Shown: one piece after another, positions 45,600 to 57,300 of the stretch
Layout of the letters: every line of letters begins with the position of its first letter
Numbering within the stretch: position 1 is the stretch's first letter
DNA from: Aurelia coerulea
Lineage: Eukaryota; Cnidaria; Scyphozoa; Semaeostomeae; Ulmaridae
DNA: 64,000 nt
Direction: 5' to 3'
Assembly: GCA_039566865.1 (NCBI GenBank)
Contig: CM076947.1
Coordinates: 8,935,501-8,999,500 of the forward strand
Program-made: the position numbers and the translations under genes
The notes under the pieces: model-generated
What the model was told of the DNA's origin: nothing
Seen by the model: the letters and a program-made list of their open reading frames with translations, nothing else
The model's database searches: none

Positions 45600-45995
45600 G
45601 TGAGTAAGACTTAATGGTTCTACTAGGAAACCATATTGCTTTTAGAGCTTATGCCACCTGTAGTTCAGGTAGTAATTCTCATACCTATCATTGTGACTCA
45701 ACCCGAGGACTCACAGGTTAGACGCCTTACCCACATTTAGGTATCCGCCGCAACCAACACAAAGATTATGATTAGTGTTAATGAGTATTACCTCCAGGCA
45801 AACTTGTAGCATAAATAGTGCATCGTAACATTGTTGATTTAACTTCAGTAACTTGAGTTCATTGAGTACACGTGGTGCTTGAGAAAGACCTCGTGGTACG
45901 TCAGATTATTCGATATACGTTTGAGAAAGCTATATCTGTGTGTCTATTCGTGAAGACTCTGCTCGGAACTTGCCGTAATCAGAAGCCGATTTACA
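45600..45995 (+). mobile_element. Probable 5' LTR of the Ty3/gypsy remnant, with adjacent primer-binding site
   Basis: The right boundary is inferred from GATTTACA|GTGGTGGCAGTTG: an LTR ending in CA followed at once by a GTGGTGGCA-type primer-binding site (45,996-46,013), common in Ty3/gypsy elements. The left boundary is uncertain (about 45,600, TGTGAGTAAGAC). No 3' LTR is in the window. Gag follows after a leader of about 210 bp. Confidence 0.5.
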
Positions 45996-46208
45996 GTGGT
46001 GGCAGTTGTCGCGGGATATTTGAAGACTGAAAAGTTTCAGATCGCTGCCGAAAACCGAAGTGAAGCCGAGAGATTGCCGTACGCCGTCATAAAGGGAGGT
46101 AAGTGATCACTGTATATATATTTTCGCAGCTGCCTATATTTTGTACATACAACTTTGAACTTGTTTATACCAGAACTTTCTTTGAACTTTTCGACCAATT
46201 TTTGCAAA

Positions 46209-46370
46209 ATGAGTAAAAGAAGAGGAACACGAGCTAGGACATACGACTTAGAATTGCCTACCACAACAACTTTTACCACCAGTACGAGTATCACCGCTCA
46301 AGACGACTAGCCAAAAACTGTCGTTCAGCCAAGTAAATTTTTCAGAGAACCAGGTGAAGACATTGAAAAG
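46209..46370 (+). pseudogene. Gag N-terminal portion, split by insertion
   Basis: The ATG at 46,209 opens MSKRRGTRARTYDLELPTTT. An in-frame TAG occurs at 46,308-46,310 and the frame then continues PSKFFREPGEDIEK. At 46,371 a 2,050-bp DNA transposon interrupts it and the same gag resumes at 48,421 (IEKWLKGFERVAKANNW). The stop plus insertion make it non-functional. Confidence 0.65.
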
Positions 46371-48420
46371 GGCCAGGTCGAAAACTCGGACGTCTCGGAC
46401 ATCTCGGATATCTGGGACCAGATCGTCCGAGTTTTCTAAGTCCGAGTTTTCGAATTAGCCCTAGTTCAAACTCGAAAACACAGACTTCTCGGATGAAATG
46501 GTCCGACTTTTCCTTTCTCCAACTTATCGAATTTCTCCTATGCTCTAGAAGAAAACTCGGACATGTCGGAACTCGAAAACACGGACTTCTCGGACGAAAT
46601 GGTCCGATTTTTTCCCAATTTATTGAATTTCATTTTCTACATTTTCCACAGGAAAAACATTAGATACAAACAAGGGACCAATTGCCTAGCTAGCTGGTAT
46701 GTTAAAGAAGGCCCTGATTTTGAATCCAGTGGCAATCGGGCAATGTAGAGTCTGCCCCGTTATTTACACGTAATTTCTTCATAAGAAACTGCTTATAAGA
46801 AACTGCCCTGTTATTTACACGTAATTTCTTCATAAGAAACTGCTTATAAGAAACTGCCCCGTTATTTACATGTAATTTCTTCATAAGAAACTGCTTATGA
46901 GAAACTCAACATTCAGATCGTCAACAAATTAAAAAAGTATTTTTGCTTCATTCTGACTTGTTTCTTGCATCATATTACTCGGAAGAAATTTGAGTAATAT
47001 CTAAACATTGCAACGGCTTGAAAAATCATGTCTTTAACTGTTCAAGGAGGAAATCTGAAAGCGTTGAGAAACTTGGCCACGATTCTTAATTTCTTACGAG
47101 AATATTCGTGTATTGCATCTTGCATGGGGGGGGGGGGGTACTTGACCAGGATTTGGTCGAGGACGTGCCATCCAACCTTCAAAAACACGCCCGTTCCTTA
47201 TACCAATTTTCCGAAAAAGTACACCTGACCTTATACCAATTTTCTGAACATTTTTTACACGGTTAAAATAGGGTTAAAGGGCTCCCGAATTACTTGGTAA
47301 TGGTAAGATATCAAAACAGGTAAATAACACAATTCGCAATCAAAATAATTTCCAAACAGTTGCTATAACTGTACACTGTCAAACATTTTTGAGTGCGAAA
47401 GGAAAATTAAAATTGTAAATTACAAAAGTTTCCTAGCTTTTTCAATTAGGTAGGGTCGTTCCTTGACTTTCGAAAAATTGAGCCTACAGTTCCTGATAAG
47501 CGGTTTCTGATTTAAAAAAAAATGAATGTACCAGCGTCTATCGTCGAATCCGAAGATGCTTTCGGTGACAAACGAGTGAATAAATTCGAAGGCAGAAATA
47601 CGGCAATACGACGAAAAAACAACAGCAATTGAGTGTTAATTTATAGAATATATGTATTATCAATATTTCATCTTGCCATGCAATATTACCAATATTTCAC
47701 CCTGTTATGAAACTACAGTACCCTAATGTGAATTAAAAAAGACAAGGTATTTTTTAAATTTGCAGCTTTAATTTTCCCAGGTCACTCATAGATTTGGGAG
47801 CCCTTCTAACAAAACAAAAATTAACTCTACGCTTGCGGAATTAGAAATAAAAGAAACTCATTCAGAAACTGTTGGAAGCAATACATAGTGTCCCAAAATT
47901 TGAGAATTAAAGAAACTCATTCAGAAACTGTCTGAGGCAATAGTGTCACAAAATTTTAGAAACTAACTATCAGCCCCCCGGGGGGCATTTGACGTTGTAT
48001 TCGAACTTGGATTCGTACCGGGTTGTGCCCACGAATAAACGCTTTCTTATCTGCTCTAGAACATAACAATTTCTAAAAAGATTCCCTTTTGATCTACATA
48101 ATCAGATCCAACAAAATATTCCCTTTTCACATGTTTGTGACAGCCTGCTCTTGCAAAATTTCCTGCTTTTGATACCCAGAAAGTCAGGACATTTCGTCCG
48201 AGAAGTCCGTGTTTTCGAGTTCTGACATGTCCGAGTTTTCTTCTAGAGCATAGGAGAAATTCGATAAGTTGGAGAAAGGAAAAGTCGGACCATTTCGTCC
48301 GAGAAGTCTGTTTTTTCGAGTTTGAACTAGGGCTAATTCGAAAACTCGGACTTAGAAAACTCGGACGATCTGGTCCCAGATGTCCGAGATGTCCGAGAAG
48401 TCCGAGTTTTCGACCTGGCC
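46371..48420. mobile_element. Mutator-like non-autonomous element with long iterated TIRs and 10-bp TSD
   Basis: Left terminus GGCCAGGTCGAAAACTCGGA, right terminus the inverse ...CGAGTTTTCGACCTGGCC. The TIRs are about 240 bp (46,371-46,610 and 48,183-48,420) and are built from repeated GTCCGAGTTTTCGA blocks. The 10-bp CATTGAAAAG at 46,361-46,370 is repeated exactly at 48,421-48,430, so the insertion and its target duplication are clear. Long TIRs with 9-10 bp duplication fit Mutator-like elements; the family is inferred. The interior holds three 51-bp repeats (46,741-46,915), a G run (47,126) and another MITE. No transposase. Confidence 0.8.
47276..47812. mobile_element. Nested MITE with GGGCTCCC ends
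   Basis: The left end AGGGCTCCCGAATTAC and right end ATTTGGGAGCCCTT are inverted. It lies within the Mutator-like element. Its left part (CAAAATAATTTCCAAACAGT) is homologous to 42,757-42,860. Confidence 0.5.
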
Positions 48421-49219
48421 CATTGAAAAGTGGTTAAAAGGTTTCGAACGTGTTGCCAAAGCTAATAATTGGACCGAGAAACGTCAGGTCGATATTTTGC
48501 CTGCATTTTTGAGGGATAGAGCGGCAGAAATTTTCGATGAACTGCCTGATGGGAGTAAAAACAATGTAGATGAGTTAAAAGAGGCTTTAACTGAACATTT
48601 TATGCCAAAAGAAGCCCGAATATTTTATTATGCCTATCTCTATGCCCGAAAGCAAGGGAACACAGAGTCAGCCGCCGATTTCGGGAGGGTCATCCAACAA
48701 CTTGTCCGCAGAGCCTATGCTGAAATGCCCTTAGAACACCAAGACACCTTGATGAGGGAACATTTCGTAAACGGCCTTAGGCCGGATTTGCAAAGAATCA
48801 TTTTGATCAGCGACCCGAAAACGTTTAATAAAGCTGTCAACGTTGCCAAAAGGGAGGAGATCAACGAACAGGTTACGAATGGATCTGCTCCATGGGTTAG
48901 GCCAAAATCAGCTATTTCCACCCATTCAAATGCCGTTGCCGCCAGCCCTGTTACCGCCATTTCTGGGGAACAACGAATGAATGAACGCCTTGATCGTTTA
49001 GAGGGTGCCATTGAAAAACTTGCCCAAACAGTAGCAGAAGCGAACTCTAGCAAAAGAACAGGCAACCGTAATTTTGGGAATGGAAGGAGATACAATTATG
49101 ACGATCAAAATCTCCGTACAAGTGATGGCCGCCCCATTTGCAACTATTGTAAAAAGGTTGGACATTATGAATCCATGTGCCAAGAGAAGAAAAGTGCAGG
49201 ACAATATTCAAAAAACTAG
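48421..49219 (+). pseudogene. Ty3/gypsy gag (capsid and zinc knuckle)
   Basis: About 265 codons. The capsid-like region (IEKWLKGFERVAKANNWTEK ... FMPKEARIFYYAYLYARKQG ... LMREHFVNGLRPDLQRIIL) is followed by a coiled stretch (ERLDRLEGAIEKLAQTVAEA) and a CCHC zinc knuckle, CNYCKKVGHYESMC, at 49,139-49,180. The open frame extends left into the transposon TIR (to 48,380), which is not gag. The frame ends at TAG 49,217-49,219, immediately after the heptamer AAAAAAC. The N-terminal part lies upstream of the insertion. Confidence 0.85.
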
Positions 49220-50076
49220 AAATTGCTGCTCACGGAACATCATCACTGGGGTGTGATGCAGCAAACAGTAACATTTTAAATCCCCAAACTTTATCGGATA
49301 ATGTCTTTATTAAACCTTTACAATGTGTAACATTTACCGGATTAGTCGAAAATTTTGAAACAGAAATTGTAATTGATTCTGGTGCAGGTATTACTATCAT
49401 GAGTTTAGATTTGTATAATCTAGTAAACAAATATGCCAGAACACCGTTAGAACTTAGTAATAATTCTGTATTTGCTAAAACCGCCACAGGAGAGAGTTTA
49501 ACTATCTTAGGTACGACTTGTGTAGAATTAGATGTTGGAGAAAGTAAATAGTATGTAGATTGCTATGTTGCCCGCAATTTTCGTTACTCGTTCTTGTTAG
49601 GTACAGCTTTTCTTATTAAGACTGGTGCGAGCATAGACTTAGGTAATTTGCAAGCGACCTTAGGCCAGCATAAGATACCCATCAGCGTAGTTAAACGGCC
49701 TAACCAAGTCCAAATATGCGTTGTAGAATCTTTAGAGATCCCTGCTCGTAGTGAAGCGCTCCTTACGGGTCATATTTCTGGGTTACAGGGAACAGTCTTG
49801 GTCGAGCCTAAGTACGAGATATCGAGTAATAACTCTTTGCTATATCCTGCTAGATCTGTTGCTTATGTTAACGATAATCATATTCCAGTTAAGGTTTTCA
49901 ATGCTAACGATTTTCCAGTGAAGATTTTTGAAGGAACATGCGTAGGAATGGCAGAAACTCTGGAGGAGGCACAGATCGACGACAACAATGGTGAGTTGAA
50001 TTCTCAATCTACTTCAAATTCTAATTCTTGGATTGATGACGTTGATTTAACGAACTGTTCTATTTCAGTTTCATAA
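49177..50076 (+). pseudogene. Ty3/gypsy protease region, polymerase missing
   Basis: Frame -1 to gag. The retropepsin active site is IVIDSGAGITIM (catalytic Asp at 49,375), with the later LLGTAFLIKTGASIDLG block, then the linker that precedes RT (VPI/PARSEALLTG-like repeats: IPARSEALLTGHISG, NDNHIPVKVFNANDFPVKIF). One in-frame TAG at 49,549-49,551 splits it. The frame stops at 50,074-50,076 and no RT, RNase H or integrase follows; the PP2C/LINE tandem repeat begins within about 20 bp. The element is 3'-truncated. Confidence 0.8.
49210..49216 (+). promoter_or_regulatory. Putative -1 ribosomal frameshift site, A AAA AAC
   Basis: In the gag frame the codons read tcA AAA AAC TAG. This is the canonical X XXY YYZ slippery heptamer set directly before the gag stop, and the protease frame is exactly -1 relative to gag and open across it. 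It is the expected way to make a Gag-Pro fusion in such elements. A downstream pseudoknot was not assessed. Confidence 0.7.
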
Positions 50077-50084
50077 TGTCACCT

Positions 50085-51735
50085 GTTCTACAACAGGTGA
50101 AGTTTCAAAAAGGTGCTGAAGGCAATGGTGCAAAAAGCAGCAGCAATTTTATGGAAAAGTAGAAAGCAGTTGATTAGCATGAACACATATTTCAATAGGC
50201 AATGTCAAATTATAGATAACACATTGCTAATGAAGGTGAAGATCTTTATATGATTCTGGCCTCCGATGGGCTGTGGAATGTCGTGCGGCCTCAAGAAGCC
50301 GTTGACATCACTACTCGCTACGAAGAGGGCAAGCCAGAAAACCAAGATGCATCTGCAATCTGTCAAGTGCAAACGTTGTCTTAATGTCCCTACTGATGAC
50401 CTGGAACTCATTTGCATTGAGGTTAAACCACCTAAAAGCAAGTCCTTTCTTGTTCTCGTTTGGTACCGGCCACCCAGCGACCCTGTTGGGTCCTTCAATG
50501 AGCTGGAAAAGGCTCTTCCTTTTTTGGGCAAAGAGGGTAAAGAATTAATCCTCTTAGGAGACACTAATTGTGATTTCATTCCAAAGCAAGCTGATCAGCC
50601 CATGGACAATGATTCAAAGCACATGCTTGATCTCTATGGGTTATTCAGCTTCGAACAGCTTATTGAGGCACATATTTCACTGGCAATGTCAAATTATAGA
50701 TAACACAGTAGTCTGTCAATGGCTGGACCCTTTTTGACTCACTAAGGAGGAACCAAGGTCTTTCTCCTAAATGTGCTGAAGAGAAATGATAAAGGCTTTG
50801 GTGTGCCCAACTGTTCTACAGGTGAAGTTTCAAAAAGGTGCTGAAGGCAATGGCGCAAAGGGCAGCAGCAATTTTATGGAAAAGTAGAAAGCAGTTGATT
50901 AGCATGAACACATATTTCAATAGGCAATGTCAAATTATAGATAACACATTGCTAATGAAGGTGAAGATCTGTATATGATTCTGGCCTCCGATGGGCTGTG
51001 GAATGTTGTGCGGCCTCAAGAAGCCGTTGACATCACTACTCGCTACGAAGAGGGCAAGCCAGAAAACCAAGATGCATCTGCAATCTGTCAAGTGCAAACG
51101 TTGTCTTAATGTCCCTACTGATGACCTGGAACTCATTTGCATTGAGGTTAAACCACCTAAAAGCAAGTCCTTTCTTGTTCTCGTTTGGTACCGGCCACCC
51201 AGCGACCCTGTTGGGTCCTTCAATGAGCTGGAAAAGACTCTTTCTTTTTAGGGCAAAGAGGGTAAAGAATTAATCCTCTTAGGGGACACTAATTGTGATC
51301 TCATTCCAAAGCAAGCTGATCAGCCCATAGACAATGATTCAAAGCATATGCTTGATCTCTATGGGTTATTCAGCTTCAAACAGCTTATTGAGGCACATAT
51401 TTCACTAGGCAATGTCAAATTATAGATAACACAGTAGCCTGTCAATGGCTGGACCTTGTTTGACCCACTCAGGAGGAACCAAGGTCTTTCTCCTAAATGT
51501 GCTGAAGAGAAATGATAAAGGCTTTGGTGTGCCCAACTGTTCTACAGGTGAAGTTTCAAAAAGGTGCTGGAGGCAATGATGCAGTTGATGGAAAAGTAGA
51601 AAGCAGTTGATTACCATGAACACATATTTCAATAGGCAATGTCAAATTATAGATAACACATTGCTAATGAAGGTGAAGGTGAAGATCTGTTCATGATTCT
51701 GGCCTCCGATGGGCTGTGGAATGTAGTATCAAATA
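50085..51735 (+). repeat. Tandem chimera: 265-bp repeat + PP2C fragment + LINE endonuclease fragment
   Basis: Three copies with period about 720 bp. The marker GCTAATGAAGGTGAAGATCT starts near 50,226, 50,951 and 51,663. Each copy has (a) a 265-bp repeat shared with 58,120-60,235, (b) a phosphatase-like fragment, and (c) in copies 1 and 2, a LINE endonuclease piece (NVPTDDLELICIEVKPPKSK ... LLGDTNCDFIPKQADQP) matching 43,740-44,030. Copy 3 stops inside the phosphatase fragment. Open frames across the junctions mix frames, so no fused product is implied. Confidence 0.85.
50229..50378 (+). pseudogene. PP2C-type phosphatase domain fragment, copy 1
   Basis: Reads NEGEDLYMILASDGLWNVVR and then PQEAVDITTRYEEGKPENQD and ASAICQVQ. 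This matches the C-terminal signature of PP2C (PPM) Ser/Thr phosphatases, (F/Y)(L/M)ILASDGLWDV.S..EAV, whose Asp helps bind the catalytic metals. About 50 of the usual 250 or so residues are present, with no start or splice sites, so it is a captured fragment. Copies at 50,954-51,103 and 51,666-51,735; the third reads ...FMILASDGLWNVVSNN, closer to the family consensus after NVV. Confidence 0.7.
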
Positions 51736-52423
51736 ATCTTAAAACAAGGCAGCTTAGAATCTGACAAAAATCTTAAAACTAGAAAACTTGCTCTGCGATA
51801 AGATCTCATTTAAGTTGGTAAGAAAACAATTCTTAAAACAAGTATCCCTCCTAATATCAAGAAAATTTTTCTTGAAAGTAGAAAAGAGTGCATTTGGTTG
51901 AAATCATACTTTATCTTATCAAGAAAAGAAATCTTAAAACAGGCATTTTTTCTTAAATTTAGAAATATTATCTCAAAACAAGAAAACAAATCTAAGCTAG
52001 CTTTTGGAATTTTTCAGTGATGATGAGGACACACTCCGCAAGGCCTCAGCGTGTCAACATTATTCTTGTATTTGTGATCGTCCAACATCTCTGAGTCAAG
52101 TTGGCATATATGTAGTTCTAGTAAACATGTATGTGGTTTTTCATGACTCTTGATTCTCTCTTTAAAGATTAAGAAACGTGATAAAATTGATGAAGATAGA
52201 GGCCAATCCTTAAAAAGAAAACAGTTGGTAAGTTGCAACTCATTTCCTTATCTGATAAAAGCGAGCAATTATTTGCAATCTTCAGGAGGGGAATCAATTT
52301 CATGTCTGTTATTTCAGCATAATGTCCTTTTCTGTGTGTGGACACATCGCAACACGTTAACAGATGGGACATTAGACACCGATTAAGTCTGTTGAGGGAC
52401 ATTATTTAAAAGAATGATATGAA
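51736..52423. other. Spacer with TCTTAAAAC iterations, no gene
   Basis: ATCTTAAAAC-type motifs recur about eight times at 51,740-51,990 in both orientations. The short frames at 52,014-52,402 overlap on both strands and show no family signal. Confidence 0.35.
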
Positions 52424-53215
52424 ATGTTTACTGCAAATGGTATTGTCTGCAAGATCATGGAACATGTTATTGTTAGCAACATAATGTCTCATGCTGCTTC
52501 TAATTCCATTCTGTATAATCTGCAACACGGATTCAGGGACAAACGTTCATGTGAAACACAGCTCTTAGAATTTCAAGAAGATGTGTTAAACAATCTAAAG
52601 GGAAGAAAGCAAACAGATGTGCTTATAATGGACTTTTCCAAAGCATTTGATAAGGTGGGACACTTAAGGCTGTTGGAATAGTTGAAATACTACGGAATTA
52701 GAGGTAAAACAAATGCATGGATTAGCAGTTTTCTTATGAACAGAAAACAGACAGTGCTGTTAGATGGGGAATGCTCATACGAGGCAGATGTCCTCTCTGG
52801 GGTCCCTCAAGGCTCAGTATTAGGTCCATGTTTATTCCTCTTTTATATAAATGACCTGCCCAAGACACTAAATTCGACAGTGAGACTCTTTGCTGATGAC
52901 ACAATAGCGTACCTAGCAATCAATTCGGAAATAGATTCAATAAGCCTACAAAATGATCTTGAAAAGTTGGCAAAATGGGAGGAGAAGTGACAGATGGAAT
53001 TCCATCCAGAGAAATGTCAAATTTTTACCATAACAAGAAGCAGGTCACCAATGATATACGATTACACCCTCTATGGGGAAAGTATATGCCATGTAAGCTC
53101 TGCCAAATACCTAGGAGTAACATTATCAAAGGATCTAAGCTGGAATCAACATATCAGACACACTGCCAGCAAAGGCACAAGATCCCTTAATTTTCTCAAA
53201 AGGAATTTTTAACTC
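52424..53215 (+). pseudogene. LINE RT domain remnant (FADD box intact)
   Basis: RT blocks in order: NLQHGFRDKRSCETQLLEFQ, VLIMDFSKAFDKV, LSGVPQGSVLGPCLFLFYIN, RLFADDTIAYL and SAKYLGVTLSKDLSWNQHI. The FADD catalytic box and the upstream DFSKAFD Asp are conserved. Two in-frame stops (TAG 52,679-52,681 and TGA 52,987-52,989) and loss of both ends make it dead. The 3' break (after SLNFLKRNF) coincides with the start of the 76-bp minisatellite. Confidence 0.85.
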
Positions 53216-53915
53216 TCTGTTGGTGTGCATGTAGGTATCTATCTGTATGAGACCCTCGAGACCCAGGAGACCCACTTTCTGACTCTCTGTTGGTGTGCAT
53301 GTAGGTATCTATCTGTATGAGACCCTCGAGACCCACTTTTAACTCTGTGTTGGTGTGCATGTAGGTATCTATCTATATGTGACCCTCGAGACCCAGGAGA
53401 CCCACTTTCTGACTCTCTGTTGGTGTGGATGTAGGTATCTATCTATGTATATATGTGACCCTCGAGACCCAGGAGACCCACTTTCTGACTCTCCGTTGGT
53501 GTGGATGTAGGTATCTATCTATGTATATATGTGACCCTCGAGACCCAGGAGACCCATTTTCCGACTCTCTGTTGGTGTGCGCATGTAGGTATCTATCTAT
53601 GTATATATGTGACCCTCGAGACCCAGGAGACCCACTTTCTGACTCTCTGTTTGTGTGGATGTAGGTATCTATCTATGTATATATGTGACCCTCGAGACCC
53701 AGGAGACCCACTTTCTGACTCTCTGTTGGTGTGGATGTAGGTATCTATCTATGTATATATGTGACCCTCGAGACCCAGGAGACCCACTTTCTGACTCTCT
53801 GTTTGTGTGGATGTAGGTATCTATCTATGTATATATGTGACCCTCGAGACCCAGGAGACCCATTTTCCGACTCTCTGTTGGTGTGCGCATGTAGGTATCT
53901 AGTATGTGTCCATAT
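53213..53915. repeat. 76-bp minisatellite, about 10 copies
   Basis: Unit contains CTCTCTGTTGGTGTGGATGT, AGGTATCTATCTATGTATAT and GACCCTCGAGACCCAGGAGA. The first copies are shorter (57-71 bp). Open frames exist in several frames with no codon bias, so it is treated as non-coding. Confidence 0.92.
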
Positions 53916-54190
53916 GTCTATGCATCTGGTATGTGTCCATATGTCTGTGTCTGTATGCATCTAGTATGTGTCCATATGTCTATGCATCTGGTATGTGCCC
54001 ATATGTCTGTGTCTGTCTGTGTGCATTCGTTTTGTGTCCATATGTCTGTGCCTGTATGCATCTAGTATGTTTCCATATGTCTGTATGGATCTATGCGTAT
54101 CTATGTGTTCATATGTCTCTGTCTCTGTCTGTGCATTCTTTTTCTGTCGTTATGTCTGCGTCTGTGTTCTATTGTATGTATATCTAAAAT
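53916..54190. repeat. Degenerate CATATGTCTGTGTCTGTATG repeat
   Basis: Imperfect repeats of a 20-40 bp TG/TC-rich motif with TATGCATCT. Continues directly from the minisatellite and looks like its more decayed edge. Confidence 0.7.
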
Positions 54191-54304
54191 CTAAAAGATT
54201 TTTAATCTTTTCTATTGTATGCAAATGAGAAAATTCAAATTGGCCAATAGGAGGGCCTGTTAGATTCTAGTACATGATGCCCCGATTGCAATACCAATTC
54301 ACAC

Positions 54305-57300
54305 GTTGTGCCCTTGAGAAAATCTGAAGATAATGTTGAAACATGTAGAGGAAGAGACCTCATTGATTTTTGCATTTCACAAGACATGTTCATAGAAAAC
54401 GGGAGGAAACTAGGGGATACTTTTGGTAAATCAACATGTTTTCAATGGAATGGTACCAGTGTAGTGGATTATCTACTTGCCTCTAAACACACTTTTGATA
54501 TGATTAACTACTTGGAGATTCAAACATTGAAACCATCCCTTTCAGACCACTGTGCATTAAGGTTTTCATTGGAAATATTAAATTCATCTTTAGAGCAAGA
54601 TAAAACAAAACTTTACAGCTTGCCTGGAAAATATAAATGGGATCAAGACACAAATACACCATTTACAAAAGAACTAGAAAAAACTGAAACTCTAAATTGC
54701 TTAATCACGATCAGCAACAAAATCTCACAAAATAGCTTCAAGGATGACTGTATTTCATCTGTAAACCAACTTTCTAATATATTGATTAACATTTCTCAAA
54801 ACGCAGGAATTAAAACAAAGAAGAAAAGGTCTAATGGCTTGGCCAAAAAACATAAGATGTGGTTTGATAAAGAAGAATGTACGGATAAAAGAGCTGAGCT
54901 CTGTAATAAGCTAGCATCACGAGAACCTAAAGTTTCGCAAACTAGAGTGGATCTTCACTCTGAAAAGAAAACCTTCAAAAAACCTGTAAAGAGAAAAAAG
55001 CTTATGTTTAAAAATGACGTCATAAGCAAAATGCGTGACACAAAAAATGACCCCAAAAGATTTTGGCAACTGCTAGAGTTGCTTGAGAAAAAAACAAAAA
55101 CTGACTATGTTCCAACAATAACACCCTCCAAATGGACAAATATGTTTGAAAAATTACTGTTCAACTCGGAATTAACAGATTTCGAAATAAAGAAGAATGA
55201 CGAGGAGCATGTAATCATGAACAAGGAGATTACAAAGGAAGGACTGTTAATAGCAACAAAGAAAATAAAAAAGACCAAAGCTTCAGGTTTAGATAAAGTC
55301 TTGGACGAAATTATATTATGCACTGTAAATATGTACCCAGAGATTTTCTTAAATCTTTTTAATAGTTTACTTGACAACGGTATTTTCCCCAAGCATTATT
55401 ATACCTCTTCATAAAAAAGGCTGTAAAACTGATGAAAAAAATTACAGAGGTATAGCTCTGACCTCATGTCCTGGAAAATTCTTTAACTTGATCATCAATG
55501 AGAGATTAACAGAATTTGCTTCATCAAAAAACATCTTTAAACCAGAACAAATTGGTTTCATAAGAGGAAATAGACCATTAGAAAATCTTTTAATATTACA
55601 TTCATTATTCAATCAGTACTGCAACGTCAAAGGAAAGAAATTATACACTGCATTCATTGATTTCGAAAAAGCGTATGACAAAATATCAAGAGAAAGTTTA
55701 CTGAAAAAGTTATATAGTTTTGGTATAAAAGGAAAACTATTTAATGTGATTGAATCTATGTAAAAAAATGACCAATCCTGTGTTCAAATTGGAAATAAAA
55801 GAACATACTTTTTCCCAGTTAACAGTGGAGTTAAGCAAGGTTGCATATTAAGCCCTACCTTATTCAACATTTTTTTATCGGACTTACCACAAGTCTTCAA
55901 CAAAAATGTAAGCACTCCTGCACAGTATGAAAATATAAACATAGGATCCTTATTCTGGGCTGACAATATTGCCATTCTTTCAGAAACAAAAGACGGATTG
56001 CAAAAATCTTTAGATTGTCTGAACACGTTTTGCACAGAAAATAAATTGAAAGTCAATATTAATAGAACAAAGTGTATGATTTTTAACAAGGGAGGCCGAC
56101 TTTTAAAAACAAATAAATTTTTCTTCGATGATAAAGAAATAGAAGTTGTTAGACGTTTTAGTTATTTGGGTTTCTTGCTTTCCCCATCTTTCAGCATAAA
56201 AGAACTACTCAATGACCTTTACAAACGAGCTCTCAAGGCGTACTATAAACTTAAGAACATTCTTGGCCCAGTGTTTAGAAAGGATATTCAGCTAACCATT
56301 AAACTTTTTGACGCCCTGGTGCGGCCGATTTTGCTCAATGGGGTTGATGTTTGGGGCTGTTTCAAAGCGAGTTCCAAAAACACAAATCCTATTGAGAAAC
56401 TGAATATTAGATTGTGCAAAAATCTATTGGGAGTAAAGAGGGATACCTCCAACATAGGATGTCGATGTGAACTAGGTAGACACAATCTTACTGCAAAAGG
56501 ATTCAAATCAACAATCAAAAATTGGTTACGCATAGCTGGTGGAAACAGAAATAGGATCATAAGTAAGTTATATAGGAAAAGCTTAGCAAATATTCGTTCT
56601 TGGGAGACTAACATAAAAAATATTCTTTTTAAACACGGGATGGGAGATTTATAGGAAACATATCACGATACTGAAAGTGACACCATCAACAATAGTTTAG
56701 TTAGGAAAATCCATCAACGAATCATGGATTGCAAGCTACAAAGTAAATTCACAGAACTGCATAAACAACCTAAGATGTGCACTTATCGCCAATTTAAAAA
56801 CGACTTTATCATGGAACCGTACTTATCTGAAGTAAACTCATTGCCTTCGCGAGTGATGGTAAGTAAATTTCGACTTTCTGATCCTCGCTTGCAGATAGAA
56901 ATTGGAAGATATCATAGGCCTAGAAAAAAACCGGAAGACAGAAAGTGCCAAACATGTGGTATTCTTGAAGACAAAAAAGACTGTCTTTTAAGTTGTCGCA
57001 TTAACGAAAAAATGACGGAAACAACGTTCAATACCATTTCAAAGTTTAAACCTACTTTCAGTCACATGGATGCTTCGTCAAAATTCTTATATTTAATGAC
57101 AGCACGTGATCCAAACCTATCAGATGTTATACCGGGTGAGTCAAAAAAAAACGTGGGGTGTTTGGCAGACTGTGACGTCGCTTGTAGCCACCCGATCGTT
57201 GTGAAATAAATGTGTCCGTGCAGCAAAGGTCTAACTTAGATTATAAGCCTTACCCCATTAAAATCGGTCACTTGGTGCATTAGTTAAAACGTATTTTCTT

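Noticed and set aside
45659..45735. tRNA-like look of the region with TTCAGGTAG and GGTTAGACGCC
   Set aside because: No cloverleaf can be drawn with paired acceptor and T arms; it lies within the probable LTR.
50266..50703. 145-codon ORF spanning the PP2C/LINE junction as a fused gene
   Set aside because: The open frame reads the phosphatase segment in the wrong frame; only the endonuclease part is in its native frame.
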